The notes under the pieces: model-generated
What the model was told of the DNA's origin: nothing
Database searches by the model: none
The model's input: the letters and a program-made list of their open reading frames with translations, nothing else
Translations under genes and position numbers: made by a program
Shown: positions 16,017-24,504 of the stretch, piece by piece
Layout: each line of letters opens with the position of its first letter
Numbering within the stretch: the first letter of the stretch is position 1
From: Mucilaginibacter_A sp041088075
GTDB lineage: Bacteria > Bacteroidota > Bacteroidia > Sphingobacteriales > Sphingobacteriaceae
Length of the DNA: 64,000 nt
Reading direction: 5' to 3'
Assembly: GCF_041088075.1 (NCBI RefSeq)
Contig: NZ_JBGCVY010000058.1
Coordinates: 1 to 64,000 of the forward strand

Positions 16017-16634
16017 ATGAATTTTTCTTCCAAACTGCTGGAAACTGCAGTGGCCGAATTTGCCAAACTTCCCGGGATCGGACAAAAAACAGCGCTTCGT
16101 TTGGTGCTGCATTTGTTGAACGAAGAGAAAGAAGAGGTTGACCGTTTTAGCAATTCGATTAGTAAATTACGCAACGAAGTCCGGTTTTGCGAGGTTTGCC
16201 ATAACATTTCTGATCAGGCTATTTGCGAAATCTGTGCTTCTCCGCGGCGAAACGAACAACTGATTTGTGTGGTGGAAGATACGCGCGATGTGATGGCGAT
16301 AGAAAACACCAGTCAGTACAACGGTTTGTACCATGTTTTGGGTGGATTGATTTCGCCGATGGATGGCATTGGTCCGAGCGATTTGCAGATTGATTCTTTG
16401 GTGGAACGCATCAAAAATACAGAGGTAAAAGAAGTAATATTTGCGGTTAGCGCCACGATGGAAGGCGACACGACGATCTTTTACTTGCACAAAAAACTAA
16501 AGGATTTTGGGTTGAAAATATCTACCATTGCGCGTGGCATTGCTTTTGGCGGCGAGCTGGAATATGTGGACGAGATCACGTTGGGCCGATCTATCGCGAC
16601 AAGGGTTTTGTATGAAGGATCGGTTGTGAAATAG
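16017..16634 (+). CDS. recR: Recombination mediator RecR
   Basis: A 205-residue protein of normal RecR length. The N-terminal helix-hairpin-helix is FAKLPGIGQKTALRLVLHLL. A four-Cys zinc site follows in RFCEVCHNISDQAICEICASP. The Toprim domain begins CVVEDTRDVMAIE and includes YHVLGGLISPMDGIGP, and the C-terminus has TIARGIAFGGELEYVDEITLGRS. It loads RecA on SSB-coated gaps together with RecFO. It is a single gene in this window. Confidence 0.95.
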   Translation: MNFSSKLLETAVAEFAKLPGIGQKTALRLVLHLLNEEKEEVDRFSNSISKLRNEVRFCEVCHNISDQAICEICASPRRNEQLICVVEDTRDVMAIENTSQYNGLYHVLGGLISPMDGIGPSDLQIDSLVERIKNTEVKEVIFAVSATMEGDTTIFYLHKKLKDFGLKISTIARGIAFGGELEYVDEITLGRSIATRVLYEGSVVK

Positions 16635-16636
16635 GG

Positions 16637-16790
16637 CGATGCTTCTTTTATCGGTGTTTTTTTGATGTCATGCAGAATTTGTTTCGGCATCTCCCGTGAA
16701 AGGTTTCATCATGCAAGAGGGATCCTGAAACAAGTTCAGGATGACAAAAGCATACTTCTTTTATCAACATAAAATCAATATAATCAGCAA
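16637..16790 (+). repeat. Two repeat copies and a CTGAAACAAGTTCAG hairpin
   Basis: TGCTTCTTTTA at 16640-16650 lies right after the recR stop and is followed by TCGGTGTTTTTTTG. A one-base variant TACTTCTTTTA is at 16753-16763 with TCAACATAAAA after it. Between them, TCCTGAAACAAGTTCAGGA forms a hairpin of a kind often seen as a scattered intergenic repeat in Bacteroidota. The 165 bp gap holds no gene. Confidence 0.7.
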
Positions 16791-16799
16791 TAGAATACA

Positions 16800-17615
16800 A
16801 TGTCTTTTAAAGGAAAAACAGTCATCATTACCGGCGCATCTTCCGGCATTGGAGAAGCATTGGCAAACGAATTGGCTGCACGCGGAGCCAACTTAATTTT
16901 AGGCGCAAGGCAATTTGTTACGTTGTGTGAAATTGCCCAAAACCTCGAAAAAAAATATGGCATAAAAGCAGTAGCCGTACAATGCGATGTGAGCAAAGAA
17001 GAAGATTGCAAAGTGCTTATCCATCAAGCCGTCCAAACTTTTAAAGGTATTGATGTGCTGATCAACAACGCCGGAATTTCCATGCGGGCTTTGTTTAAAG
17101 ACCTGGATTTGGTGGTGCTGAAAAACCTGATGGACGTGAACTTTTGGGGCACGGTTTACTGCACCAAATATGCAATGGAAGAAATTTTGAAATCCAAAGG
17201 CAGCGTTGTTGGCGTTTCTTCGATTGCGGGTTTTAAAGGTCTGCCGGGCCGCACGGGCTACTCGGCTTCCAAATTTGCGATGAACGGTTTTTTGGATAGT
17301 TTGCGCGTGGAGAATTTAAAAACCGGTGTGCATGTGATGACGGCTTGTCCGGGTTTTACCGCTTCCAACATTCGCAGTACGGCTTTATCGAAAGACGGAA
17401 CCGCGCACGGCGAAACTTCCATGGAAGAAGAAAAAATGATGACAGCCGAAGAAGTGGCCAAAATTATTGCCGACGGCATCCAAAAACGTGAACGGGTTTT
17501 GGTAATGACCGGGCAGGGAAAATTAACGGTTTTGCTGAACAAACTGCTTCCGGGCTGGCTGGACAAAAAGGTTTACGAGGTTTTTACGAAAGAGAAGAAC
17601 CCGTTGCTGCGGTAG
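16800..17615 (+). CDS. Short-chain dehydrogenase/reductase (SDR)
   Basis: A 271-residue classical SDR. The cofactor loop is TGASSGIG at residues 11-18, NNAG follows in the middle, the active-site Ser is in VGVSSIAG, and the catalytic YSASK is Y154-K158. Asn is in the DVNFWG segment. It should reduce or oxidise a carbonyl or alcohol with NAD(P). The substrate is unknown. It resembles the DltE/SDR-type oxidoreductases of Bacteroidota that act on lipids or ketones, but this is weak. Confidence 0.9.
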   Translation: MSFKGKTVIITGASSGIGEALANELAARGANLILGARQFVTLCEIAQNLEKKYGIKAVAVQCDVSKEEDCKVLIHQAVQTFKGIDVLINNAGISMRALFKDLDLVVLKNLMDVNFWGTVYCTKYAMEEILKSKGSVVGVSSIAGFKGLPGRTGYSASKFAMNGFLDSLRVENLKTGVHVMTACPGFTASNIRSTALSKDGTAHGETSMEEEKMMTAEEVAKIIADGIQKRERVLVMTGQGKLTVLLNKLLPGWLDKKVYEVFTKEKNPLLR

Positions 17616-17640
17616 CTGAAATGCTGGTTTTTATTTTGCC

Positions 17641-17761
17641 GATGCTTCTTTTACCGGTATAAAATTGGTGTTGAAAAGATGCTTTTAAGGCATAAAAGTT
17701 TGTATCGGTTTTCCTAGCATTGGCCTGATGCTTCTTTTATCGTATAAAAATTGTTGGATAA
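17641..17761 (+). repeat. Two same-direction repeat copies
   Basis: TGCTTCTTTTA at 17643-17653 (with CCGGTATAAAATTGGTG after it) and at 17729-17739 (with TCGTATAAAAATTG after it), 86 bp apart. This is a direct rather than inverted arrangement, in the 264 bp gap before the toxin-antitoxin pair. Confidence 0.8.
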
Positions 17762-17879
17762 AAGTTTGGGTTGAAGCACAATTCCAAATTAAGCAATCTG
17801 TTTTAAGGCGTTTTTATTTCGGACGATCGTAGTTTTTGAATTAACTTTTATTAGCTTTAATTTCAAATTATAAATTTTT

Positions 17880-18161
17880 ATGGTCGAAACTAAAGTAACA
17901 CCTCAAAAAACAGATTTTGACATGGCAATATCTTTGCCGGAAGAATATGTGGGCAAAGAAGTCCATGTTGTTTTCTATATGGATGAAGAAGTAAAAAACC
18001 ACAACGAATGGGAAAGCGATATTCAAAAATTGGAAGCGCCAACGCAAAAAGAAGGTAAAAAAACAATGGCTAATTTTTGGGGAATAATTTCTGATCAAAC
18101 CGCAGAAATTTTGCATCGCGAAGTTGGGCAAAACCGCAATGGATGGGACAAAAATATTTAA
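17880..18161 (+). CDS. Putative antitoxin of a PIN-domain toxin
   Basis: A 93-residue acidic protein with no recognised domain. It has a beta-like start (VHVVFYMDEE) and a helical, charged second half, in keeping with the small, divergent antitoxins that precede PIN toxins in Bacteroidota. The toxin ORF begins 19 bp before its stop codon, the overlap typical of toxin-antitoxin operons. The role comes from context only. The gene composition is more AT-rich than the neighbouring kinases. Confidence 0.6.
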   Translation: MVETKVTPQKTDFDMAISLPEEYVGKEVHVVFYMDEEVKNHNEWESDIQKLEAPTQKEGKKTMANFWGIISDQTAEILHREVGQNRNGWDKNI

Positions 18162-18526
18162 TTGATACCAACCCGGTAATTGATTTTTTTAACAGGAGGC
18201 TTCCTGTAAAAGGCGAAGTTTTTATGAAAACTATTGAGCCGGAGATTTCTGTAATTACACAAATCGAATTATTAAGCAATAAAAATATTCCTTTAGAAGA
18301 ATGGGAGCAAATTCAGGGGTTTATCAGCGTGGCTTCAGTTTATGCTTTAGAAAACAATATTGTGCAGCAGACAATTTTACTTCGTCAAAAGTATAAGATA
18401 AAAACACCTGATGCTATTATTGCTGCTACAGCTTTGGTCTATAACCTGATTTTAATCTCCCGAAATATTACTGATTTCAAAGACATCAGTCGGTTGAAAC
18501 TTGTTGATCCGTACAACCTGCAATAA
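18143..18526 (+). CDS. PIN-domain RNase toxin (VapC-like)
   Basis: A 127-residue PIN domain. The acidic metal-binding residues appear in order: Asp in YLIDTNPVIDFF at the start, Glu in VITQIELLSN, Asp in KTPDAIIAATAL, and Asp in SRNITDFKD near the end. This is the full set for a metal-dependent endoribonuclease. VapC-type toxins cleave tRNA or rRNA and are held in check by the upstream antitoxin. An imperfect hairpin (GGCTTTAAAATCATAAAGCC) follows the stop codon. Confidence 0.88.
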   Translation: MGQKYLIDTNPVIDFFNRRLPVKGEVFMKTIEPEISVITQIELLSNKNIPLEEWEQIQGFISVASVYALENNIVQQTILLRQKYKIKTPDAIIAATALVYNLILISRNITDFKDISRLKLVDPYNLQ

Positions 18527-18637
18527 AAATCAAAAGGCTTTAAAATCATAAAGCCACCACAATCAACATCCTTTAGGCACTTTCTACGTTAAAAAGAAAA
18601 TATGTTTTAATTTAGCCTTGTTTCTCATTAAGCTGAC

Positions 18638-19774
18638 ATGATATTAATTGTTGACGATAAGTCTGAAAATATAATTGCCCTAAAACGCATCCTCGAAAAG
18701 CACAAGTTTGAAGTGGATACGGCACTCTCCGGCGAAGAAGCGTTAAAAAAAGTACTGAAAAATAACTACGACTTGATTATTTTGGATGTACAAATGCCCG
18801 GGCTTGACGGTTTTGAAGTGGCCGAATCCATTTCTGGCTACAGCAAAACCAAAGATATTCCGATCATTTTTCTTTCCGCAGTAAACGTAAACAAACAATT
18901 TATCAGCAAAGGTTATGCTTCCGGCGGGCGCGATTATTTGGTGAAGCCTTTTGACCCGGACGTGCTGGTGCTGAAAGTGAAAACCTTTATCAAACTGTAC
19001 GAACAAACCACGGCTTTGCAAAACATGCAGCAGGTTTTGGTAGAAGAGATCGAGTTTAGGAAGCAGGCCGAAAGAACGAAAGACGAGTTTATCACGATGG
19101 CCAGCCACGAACTGAAAACGCCTTTGACATCCATCAAAGGCTACATGCAGATGGTGGAACGCTCGGTTGACCGCGACCTGAAAGACGATGCCAAAAAATA
19201 CCTGGAACGCACGCGCCAGCAGTTGGAAAAGCTGAATATTTTGATTGATGATTTGCTGGACACTTCAAAAATCGCCAGCGGCAAACTGGAGTTTAAAAAC
19301 CGGGTTTATGATATTGACCCGATTATTGAGAACTCGGTTGATATCATCCGGCAAACCTATACCAGCCACCAAATTATAAAAACAGGGCAGGCGGGAGTTA
19401 AAGTATATGGTGATCAGATCCGTATTGAACAAGTGATTTTGAACTACTTAACAAATGCAATTAAATATTCCCCCAACTCAACTGAAATTTTATTTGACGT
19501 TTCTTTGTTGTCGTCTGATGAAGTTTTGATCAACGTTACCGATTCCGGCATCGGCATCCCGAAAGACAAACAGGAGCAGCTTTTTACCAAGTTTTACCGG
19601 GTAGAAGAATCTTCCAACCGTTTCCAGGGCTTGGGCATGGGCTTGTACATTTGTGCCGAGATCATCAAAAGGCACCATGGCCGTTACGGTGTGGACAGCG
19701 AGCCGGGCAGGGGTTCTTCGTTCTATTTTACGCTGCCGGTGTACGATAGCAAAGATCACGCAGTTAAACCATAA
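18638..19774 (+). CDS. Response-regulator/histidine-kinase hybrid with N-terminal REC domain
   Basis: A 378-residue soluble protein with no membrane segment. The REC domain (1-120) has the acidic pair DD at 6-7, the phospho-acceptor D50 in ILDVQMPG, and the Lys in YLVKPF. A short coiled coil leads to a HisKA domain with the phosphorylated H157 in MASHELKTPL. The HATPase domain follows, with NYLTNAIKYSP (N box), DSGIGIP (G1) and GLGMGLYI (G2). It probably passes a phosphate from an upstream kinase to its own kinase core, or the reverse. The next gene is another hybrid kinase, followed by a CheR-like protein, so the three may form one signalling unit. Confidence 0.9.
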   Translation: MILIVDDKSENIIALKRILEKHKFEVDTALSGEEALKKVLKNNYDLIILDVQMPGLDGFEVAESISGYSKTKDIPIIFLSAVNVNKQFISKGYASGGRDYLVKPFDPDVLVLKVKTFIKLYEQTTALQNMQQVLVEEIEFRKQAERTKDEFITMASHELKTPLTSIKGYMQMVERSVDRDLKDDAKKYLERTRQQLEKLNILIDDLLDTSKIASGKLEFKNRVYDIDPIIENSVDIIRQTYTSHQIIKTGQAGVKVYGDQIRIEQVILNYLTNAIKYSPNSTEILFDVSLLSSDEVLINVTDSGIGIPKDKQEQLFTKFYRVEESSNRFQGLGMGLYICAEIIKRHHGRYGVDSEPGRGSSFYFTLPVYDSKDHAVKP

Positions 19775-19792
19775 ACCCAAAAAGATTTAGGG

Positions 19793-19945
19793 CTGTTTAA
19801 ATTTACACAAGAAAAAATGCCCATGCTTCTTTTACCCTATAAAAATTGGTGTTCGCATCAACCTAAATAAATTAAAGATTTAATGCTTAACATTTTTTAT
19901 GTGATAAAAGAAGCATGTAAAATAAGTTGAACAAAATTTAAACAG
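19793..19945. repeat. Palindromic MITE-like element, copy C
   Basis: A 153 bp palindrome with tips CTGTTTAAATTT and AAATTTAAACAG and inner cores TGCTTCTTTTA (19824-19834) and TAAAAGAAGCA (19905-19915). It fills almost the whole gap between the two kinase genes: its right tip ends 7 bp before the start codon at 19953. It therefore must contain or replace the leader of the second kinase gene. Confidence 0.8.
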
Positions 19946-19952
19946 GCTTTTA

Positions 19953-22900
19953 ATGAAAAGTAAAATAAAGCGGGATTTACAGATCGGTTTCGGGCTGTCG
20001 CTGCTGCTCGTTGTGCTAAGTTCTATCGCATCTTTCATCAGCATCCGCAGCCTTTTGGACAATGCCGAAAAAGTTGACCGCAACAATACGGTTATCTCAA
20101 AATTAGAAAGCATTATTTCGACCATGAAAGATGCCGAAACCGGACAAAGAGGTTTTTTGCTTTCGGGCGATGAAATCTTTTTGCAGCCGTATATTGGTTC
20201 TGAGCAAAAAGTTTTTGGTGCGATAAAAGAAGTAAGCCAGCTAAGCACTGATGACGGATTTTTGAAGCAGCATGTTGATCAGTTAGAAAACACAATTACG
20301 GCAAGGTTTAGCAGCCTGCAACGGTTGATTGATGCCAAACGTTCAGGTAAAGCTATCAGTTTAGGGCAGCTTAAACAGGGCAAGGCCGAAATGGACGCTT
20401 TGCGCCAGGTGATAAGCCATATGGAAAACCAGGAAAGAATGGTTTTATCAAAATCTACTGCCACACAACGTTTGCTTACTGCTTTTACACCTTTAATTAT
20501 TGTTTTTGCCGCGCTTTTAACGATCGGGATTTCTGTTTTATATTATTATCGCTTGCGGAGAAAATACGAAGAAAACATTGCGCTGCGCCAGGATCTGGAG
20601 CAAAAGGAAAAAGTGATGGGGATCAGGCTCAACCTCGTCCATAATATTGCGGATAAAATTTCTAACGGTGATTATCAAACCCGTGTTGACGACCATGAGA
20701 ACGACAATTTGGGCGGCGTTTCTCATTCGCTTAATAAAATGGCCGAATCATTGTCTTATGCTTTTGGAAACCTGGAAGCAAACGAATGGCTGCAAAAGGG
20801 CATCAACGGCCTGAACAACAAAATGTTAGGGCAAAAGGACTTGGAAACGCTGGCCGCACAAGTCCTGGAGTTTTTGGTGGATTATACCAAAAGCAGTATC
20901 GGCGCCATTTACACGGTGGGGCAAAACCGGCTGCATTTAAAAAGCAGTTATGCCTTATCAGCCAAAGACCGGAAAAAAGAAATTAAAGTAGGCGAAGGAA
21001 TCAGCGGGCAGGCAGCCATCAGTAAAAAAACAATTCAGCTAAAAAACATTGATAAAAACAGCATTGCGATAACTTATGCCAACGGCGAGATCAGGCCGGT
21101 CCATTTGATTGCAACGCCTGTTTTTTACGGGGGCGATGTTATTGGTGTAATAGAGCTGGCTGCATTGCAAAACTATGATGATTTAAGTATCCGGTTTTTA
21201 GAGCGTGTGGCGGGAAATATCGGGCTTTCCATTTATACGGCGCAAAATTACCACGAACTGCAGCAGTTGCTTAAACAAACGCAACAGCAAACCGAAGAGC
21301 TAAGTGCCCGGCAGCGCGAACTTGAAAACATGAACGCCGAACTGGAAGCCTACACGCAAAAGCTGCAACAGAACGATGAAGAAATGCGCGTGCAGCAGGA
21401 AGAACTGGAACAATCAAACCAGATGCTGGAAGAACGCAGCCATTTGCTGGAAGAACGCAACCACATGATCTTAGAGCGCAACCAGGAAATACAGCGAAAA
21501 GCCGAAGAACTGGAACTAAGTACGCAATACAAATCGGAGTTTATGGCCAATATGTCGCATGAGTTGCGCACGCCTTTAAATTCTATTTTGTTGTTGTCGA
21601 GGCATTTGACTGAAAATAACGAGGAGAATTTAACGGCCGATCAAATCGAATCGGCACAGGTAATTTTGAATTCGGGCAACGGTTTATTGAATTTGATTGA
21701 CGAAATCCTCGACTTGTCCAAAATCGAGGCCGGCAAAATGGAAGCCGAATACGAACGTGTAACCATTACCGAGATTGTTGCTGAAATGCAGGCTTTGTTT
21801 ATGCCGGTTGCCCGCGAAAAGAAACTGGACTTCACGGTTGCTGCCAGTCCCGGCCTTGCAAATACGATCGAAACCGACAAGCCCAAACTGGAGCAAATCC
21901 TGAAAAACCTGGTTTCAAACGCCTTAAAATTCACAGCAAAAGGCGAAGTGGGTTTGATGGTTGAAGCAGATGAACGCCCTGGTTTTATCCGTTTTACAGT
22001 AAAAGACAGCGGCATCGGCATTGCCCAAAAAGACCAGGAAACGATTTTCGAACCTTTCCGCCAGGCCGATGGCTCGACCCGGAGAAACTACGGCGGCACT
22101 GGTTTGGGCTTGTCCATCAGCAAAAAACTGGCCGAACTGCTGCAAGGCGAAATCAAACTGAGCAGCGAACAGGGAAAAGGAAGCACGTTTGTTTTATCCG
22201 TTCCGAAAGATAAACCGGCAACCGAAATGGTTGAAGAAGCGGAGATTGATCAATCAGAACCCAATCCCAAAAAAGTACTGATAAAAGAAGCATTGGCACC
22301 GGCAATAGGCCGTGTAAAACATTTGACAACGCTGATTCCGGCGGAAATTAAAGACGACCGCGAAAACCTGAACGATGACAGCAAAGTAATTTTGATTATC
22401 GAAGACGATACTGTTTTTGCCAACGCTTTGTTAAAGTTTACGCGCGAAAAAGGCTACAAAGGCATTGTTGCCGTGCGCGGGGATTTGGGTTTGGAAATGG
22501 TGCATCAATACAAACCCGACGCCATTTTGCTGGATATCCAATTGCCGGTAAAAGATGGCTGGGAAGTGATGGAAGAGCTGAAAAACGATCCTTCTACGCG
22601 GCATATCCCGGTGCATATTATGTCGTCGTTGGCGGTCAAAAAAGAAAGCTTGCTGAAAGGCGCGGTTGATTTTATCAACAAACCAATGGCCATTGAGCAG
22701 ATGAAACAACTGTTTGAAAAGCTGGAAGAAGCGATTTTGCGCAGCCCGAAAAAAGTGCTGATTGTGGAAGACAACGAGCAGCACGCCAAAGCGCTTTCTT
22801 ATTTTTTGGAAACGTTCAACATCAGCACAGAAATTTCGGGCAGCATCAACAAAAGTATCGAAACGCTGCAAAAAAGGGAAGTGGACTGCGTGATTATGGA

Positions 22901-23564
22901 CATGGGCGTTTCGGGAAAAGTGATTTATGATTCGTTGGAAATGATTACCCAACAGCCGGGATTGGACCGCATCCCGATCATTGTTTTCACTGGGAAACAC
23001 CTTTCGCTGGCCGAAGAAAGCCGCATTTTGCGCTTTGCGGATTCTATCGTGGTAAAAACAGCACAATCGTACCAGCGCGTTTTAGACGAGGTTGCCGTGT
23101 TTTTGCATGTGATGGAAGGAAAACAAACCCCGACAACTGCCAGTCCTTCGCTTTCTAAAAATCCCGGTGCATTGGCCGAAGTGCTCAAAAACAAAACTAT
23201 TTTGATTGCAGACGATGATGTGCGCAACATCTTCTCGCTGACAAAATCCCTGGAAAAATATCAAATGAACGTGCTGACGGCAACTAACGGCCACGAAGCG
23301 TTGGAGCAGTTGGAAAAAGAGCGTGTGGATATTGTGCTGATGGACATGATGATGCCGGAGATGGACGGCTACGAAAGTACACGCCGCATCAGGCAGCAAC
23401 CGGATTTTGCCACGCTGCCCATTATTGCGGTTACGGCCAAAGTGATGCCTGCCGACCGCGAAGCTTGTATCGAAGCCGGTGCATCAGATTATGTTTCAAA
23501 ACCGGTGGATGTGGATCAGTTGGTTTCACTTTTGCGGGTTTGGCTGTACGGGCAATCGCTGTAA
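19953..23564 (+). CDS. Large hybrid histidine kinase (CHASE3-HAMP-GAF-HisKA-HATPase-REC-REC-REC)
   Basis: A 1203-residue inner-membrane sensor. TM1 is at about 12-32 and TM2 at about 175-197, enclosing a CHASE3-like domain (NTVISKLESIISTMKDAETGQRGFLLSGDE). A HAMP-like linker, a GAF domain (about 290-430) and a long Gln/Glu-rich coiled coil (about 430-525) follow. The HisKA domain has H536 in NMSHELRTPLNS. The HATPase has NLVSNALKFTA, DSGIGIA and GTGLGLSI. Three receiver domains follow, with phospho-Asp D861 (LLDIQLPVKDGW), D983 (IMDMGVSG) and D1131 (LMDMMMPEMDGY). REC2 lacks the usual MPG after its Asp. One repeat core lies in frame in the linker before REC1. Output is probably through the adjacent CheR protein or REC-kinase. 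Confidence 0.93.
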   Translation: MKSKIKRDLQIGFGLSLLLVVLSSIASFISIRSLLDNAEKVDRNNTVISKLESIISTMKDAETGQRGFLLSGDEIFLQPYIGSEQKVFGAIKEVSQLSTDDGFLKQHVDQLENTITARFSSLQRLIDAKRSGKAISLGQLKQGKAEMDALRQVISHMENQERMVLSKSTATQRLLTAFTPLIIVFAALLTIGISVLYYYRLRRKYEENIALRQDLEQKEKVMGIRLNLVHNIADKISNGDYQTRVDDHENDNLGGVSHSLNKMAESLSYAFGNLEANEWLQKGINGLNNKMLGQKDLETLAAQVLEFLVDYTKSSIGAIYTVGQNRLHLKSSYALSAKDRKKEIKVGEGISGQAAISKKTIQLKNIDKNSIAITYANGEIRPVHLIATPVFYGGDVIGVIELAALQNYDDLSIRFLERVAGNIGLSIYTAQNYHELQQLLKQTQQQTEELSARQRELENMNAELEAYTQKLQQNDEEMRVQQEELEQSNQMLEERSHLLEERNHMILERNQEIQRKAEELELSTQYKSEFMANMSHELRTPLNSILLLSRHLTENNEENLTADQIESAQVILNSGNGLLNLIDEILDLSKIEAGKMEAEYERVTITEIVAEMQALFMPVAREKKLDFTVAASPGLANTIETDKPKLEQILKNLVSNALKFTAKGEVGLMVEADERPGFIRFTVKDSGIGIAQKDQETIFEPFRQADGSTRRNYGGTGLGLSISKKLAELLQGEIKLSSEQGKGSTFVLSVPKDKPATEMVEEAEIDQSEPNPKKVLIKEALAPAIGRVKHLTTLIPAEIKDDRENLNDDSKVILIIEDDTVFANALLKFTREKGYKGIVAVRGDLGLEMVHQYKPDAILLDIQLPVKDGWEVMEELKNDPSTRHIPVHIMSSLAVKKESLLKGAVDFINKPMAIEQMKQLFEKLEEAILRSPKKVLIVEDNEQHAKALSYFLETFNISTEISGSINKSIETLQKREVDCVIMDMGVSGKVIYDSLEMITQQPGLDRIPIIVFTGKHLSLAEESRILRFADSIVVKTAQSYQRVLDEVAVFLHVMEGKQTPTTASPSLSKNPGALAEVLKNKTILIADDDVRNIFSLTKSLEKYQMNVLTATNGHEALEQLEKERVDIVLMDMMMPEMDGYESTRRIRQQPDFATLPIIAVTAKVMPADREACIEAGASDYVSKPVDVDQLVSLLRVWLYGQSL

Positions 23565-23580
23565 AAAAGATAAAGTTTTA

Positions 23581-23606
23581 ATGCTTCTTTTATCGGTATA
23601 AAAATG
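23581..23606 (+). repeat. Repeat copy overlapping a start codon
   Basis: TGCTTCTTTTA at 23582-23592 is followed by TCGGTATAAAAATGG. In most copies this tail reads TAAAAATTGGTG; here it supplies the ATG at 23604 of the next gene. Confidence 0.75.
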
Positions 23607-24422
23607 GTGGGCATACTGAGTGAAGAAGAAATCAACCAATTGTTGACCGATTTGATTGACACTTACGGTTACGATTTTACGGGATATTCGATGCCGATGC
23701 TGCAACGGCGGATCAACCAGTTTTATAATTTGCAACAAGTGGGCAGCTTTACGGCATTGCGTTATCTGCTTAAAAATGACCCGCAATATTTTCGTTTGTT
23801 CATCTCCAAAATCATGGTCCCGGTTACCGAAATGTTCCGCGACCCTTCTTTTTTTGCGGCTTTGCGAACGGAGATTTTGCCTGCTTTAAGCAATTTTCCG
23901 CTTATCAGGATTTGGCACGCAGGCTGTTCAACCGGTGAAGAAGTTTATTCGATGGCCATTTTGCTGAAAGAACTTCGCTTGCTTAATAAATCCATTTTGT
24001 ATGCTACGGATATCAACCCTGAAGCTTTGGAAACGGCTTCAAAAGGTATTTTTCCGCAAAATTCTTTTCAGCATTACGCCGATAATTATTTGAAATCCGG
24101 CGGCGAATTGTCGTTGCAAAACTATTTTGAGCCGTATTTTGGGCAGGTGAAATTTCATGACGGGCTGAAAAAGCGCATCGTTTTCTCCACCCATAACCTC
24201 GCTGCCGATACTTCTTTCAACCAGTTCCAATTGATCATTTGCCGCAACGTTTTGATCTATTTTAACCAGGAACTGCAGAACAGCGTGTTCACCTTGTTTG
24301 ACAGCAGTTTGGAAACGAAAGGTTTTTTGGCTTTGGGAAGTAAAGAAACGCTGCGGTTCAGCCACTTAAACCAGCATTACCAGAAAATAAACCACAAAGA
24401 AAAAATCTGGCAAAAATTGTAA
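23604..24422 (+). CDS. CheR-type protein-glutamate O-methyltransferase
   Basis: A 272-residue CheR domain protein. The N-terminal helical part has LTDLIDTYGYDFTGYSMPML. The SAM-binding site is IWHAGCSTGEEVYSMAIL, a conserved acidic motif is YATDINPEALE, and QLIICRNVLIYFN is the family's hallmark close to the C-terminus. It lacks a TPR extension. CheR proteins methylate glutamates on chemoreceptors, but no chemoreceptor or CheB lies here. In Bacteroidota such proteins often accompany hybrid kinases, as in this case. The start codon is supplied by the upstream repeat (23581-23606). Confidence 0.9.
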   Translation: MVGILSEEEINQLLTDLIDTYGYDFTGYSMPMLQRRINQFYNLQQVGSFTALRYLLKNDPQYFRLFISKIMVPVTEMFRDPSFFAALRTEILPALSNFPLIRIWHAGCSTGEEVYSMAILLKELRLLNKSILYATDINPEALETASKGIFPQNSFQHYADNYLKSGGELSLQNYFEPYFGQVKFHDGLKKRIVFSTHNLAADTSFNQFQLIICRNVLIYFNQELQNSVFTLFDSSLETKGFLALGSKETLRFSHLNQHYQKINHKEKIWQKL

Positions 24423-24448
24423 TTGTTAAGAAAAATATTACAGACATA

Positions 24449-24478
24449 ATGCTTCTTTTATGCCTATAAAAACAGTAG
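24449..24478 (+). repeat. Repeat copy upstream of the hydroxylase operon
   Basis: TGCTTCTTTTA at 24450-24460, followed by TGCCTATAAAAACAG. An in-frame ATG at 24460 lies within it, but the more likely start of the iron-sulfur subunit is ATG 24505. Confidence 0.8.
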
Positions 24479-24504
24479 TTTTAAACGGAGAAAAATTAAA
24501 CTTT

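Noticed and set aside
22431..23066. A 211-codon minus-strand reading frame inside the hybrid kinase
   Set aside because: The opposite strand encodes well-conserved receiver domains with catalytic residues; the antisense product is rich in Phe, His, Gln and Arg as expected of a shadow.
24460..24504. Upstream ATG for the iron-sulfur subunit within the repeat
   Set aside because: It would add 15 residues before a Tat signal that normally lies near the N-terminus, and those codons are repeat sequence; ATG 24505 fits better, though not with certainty.
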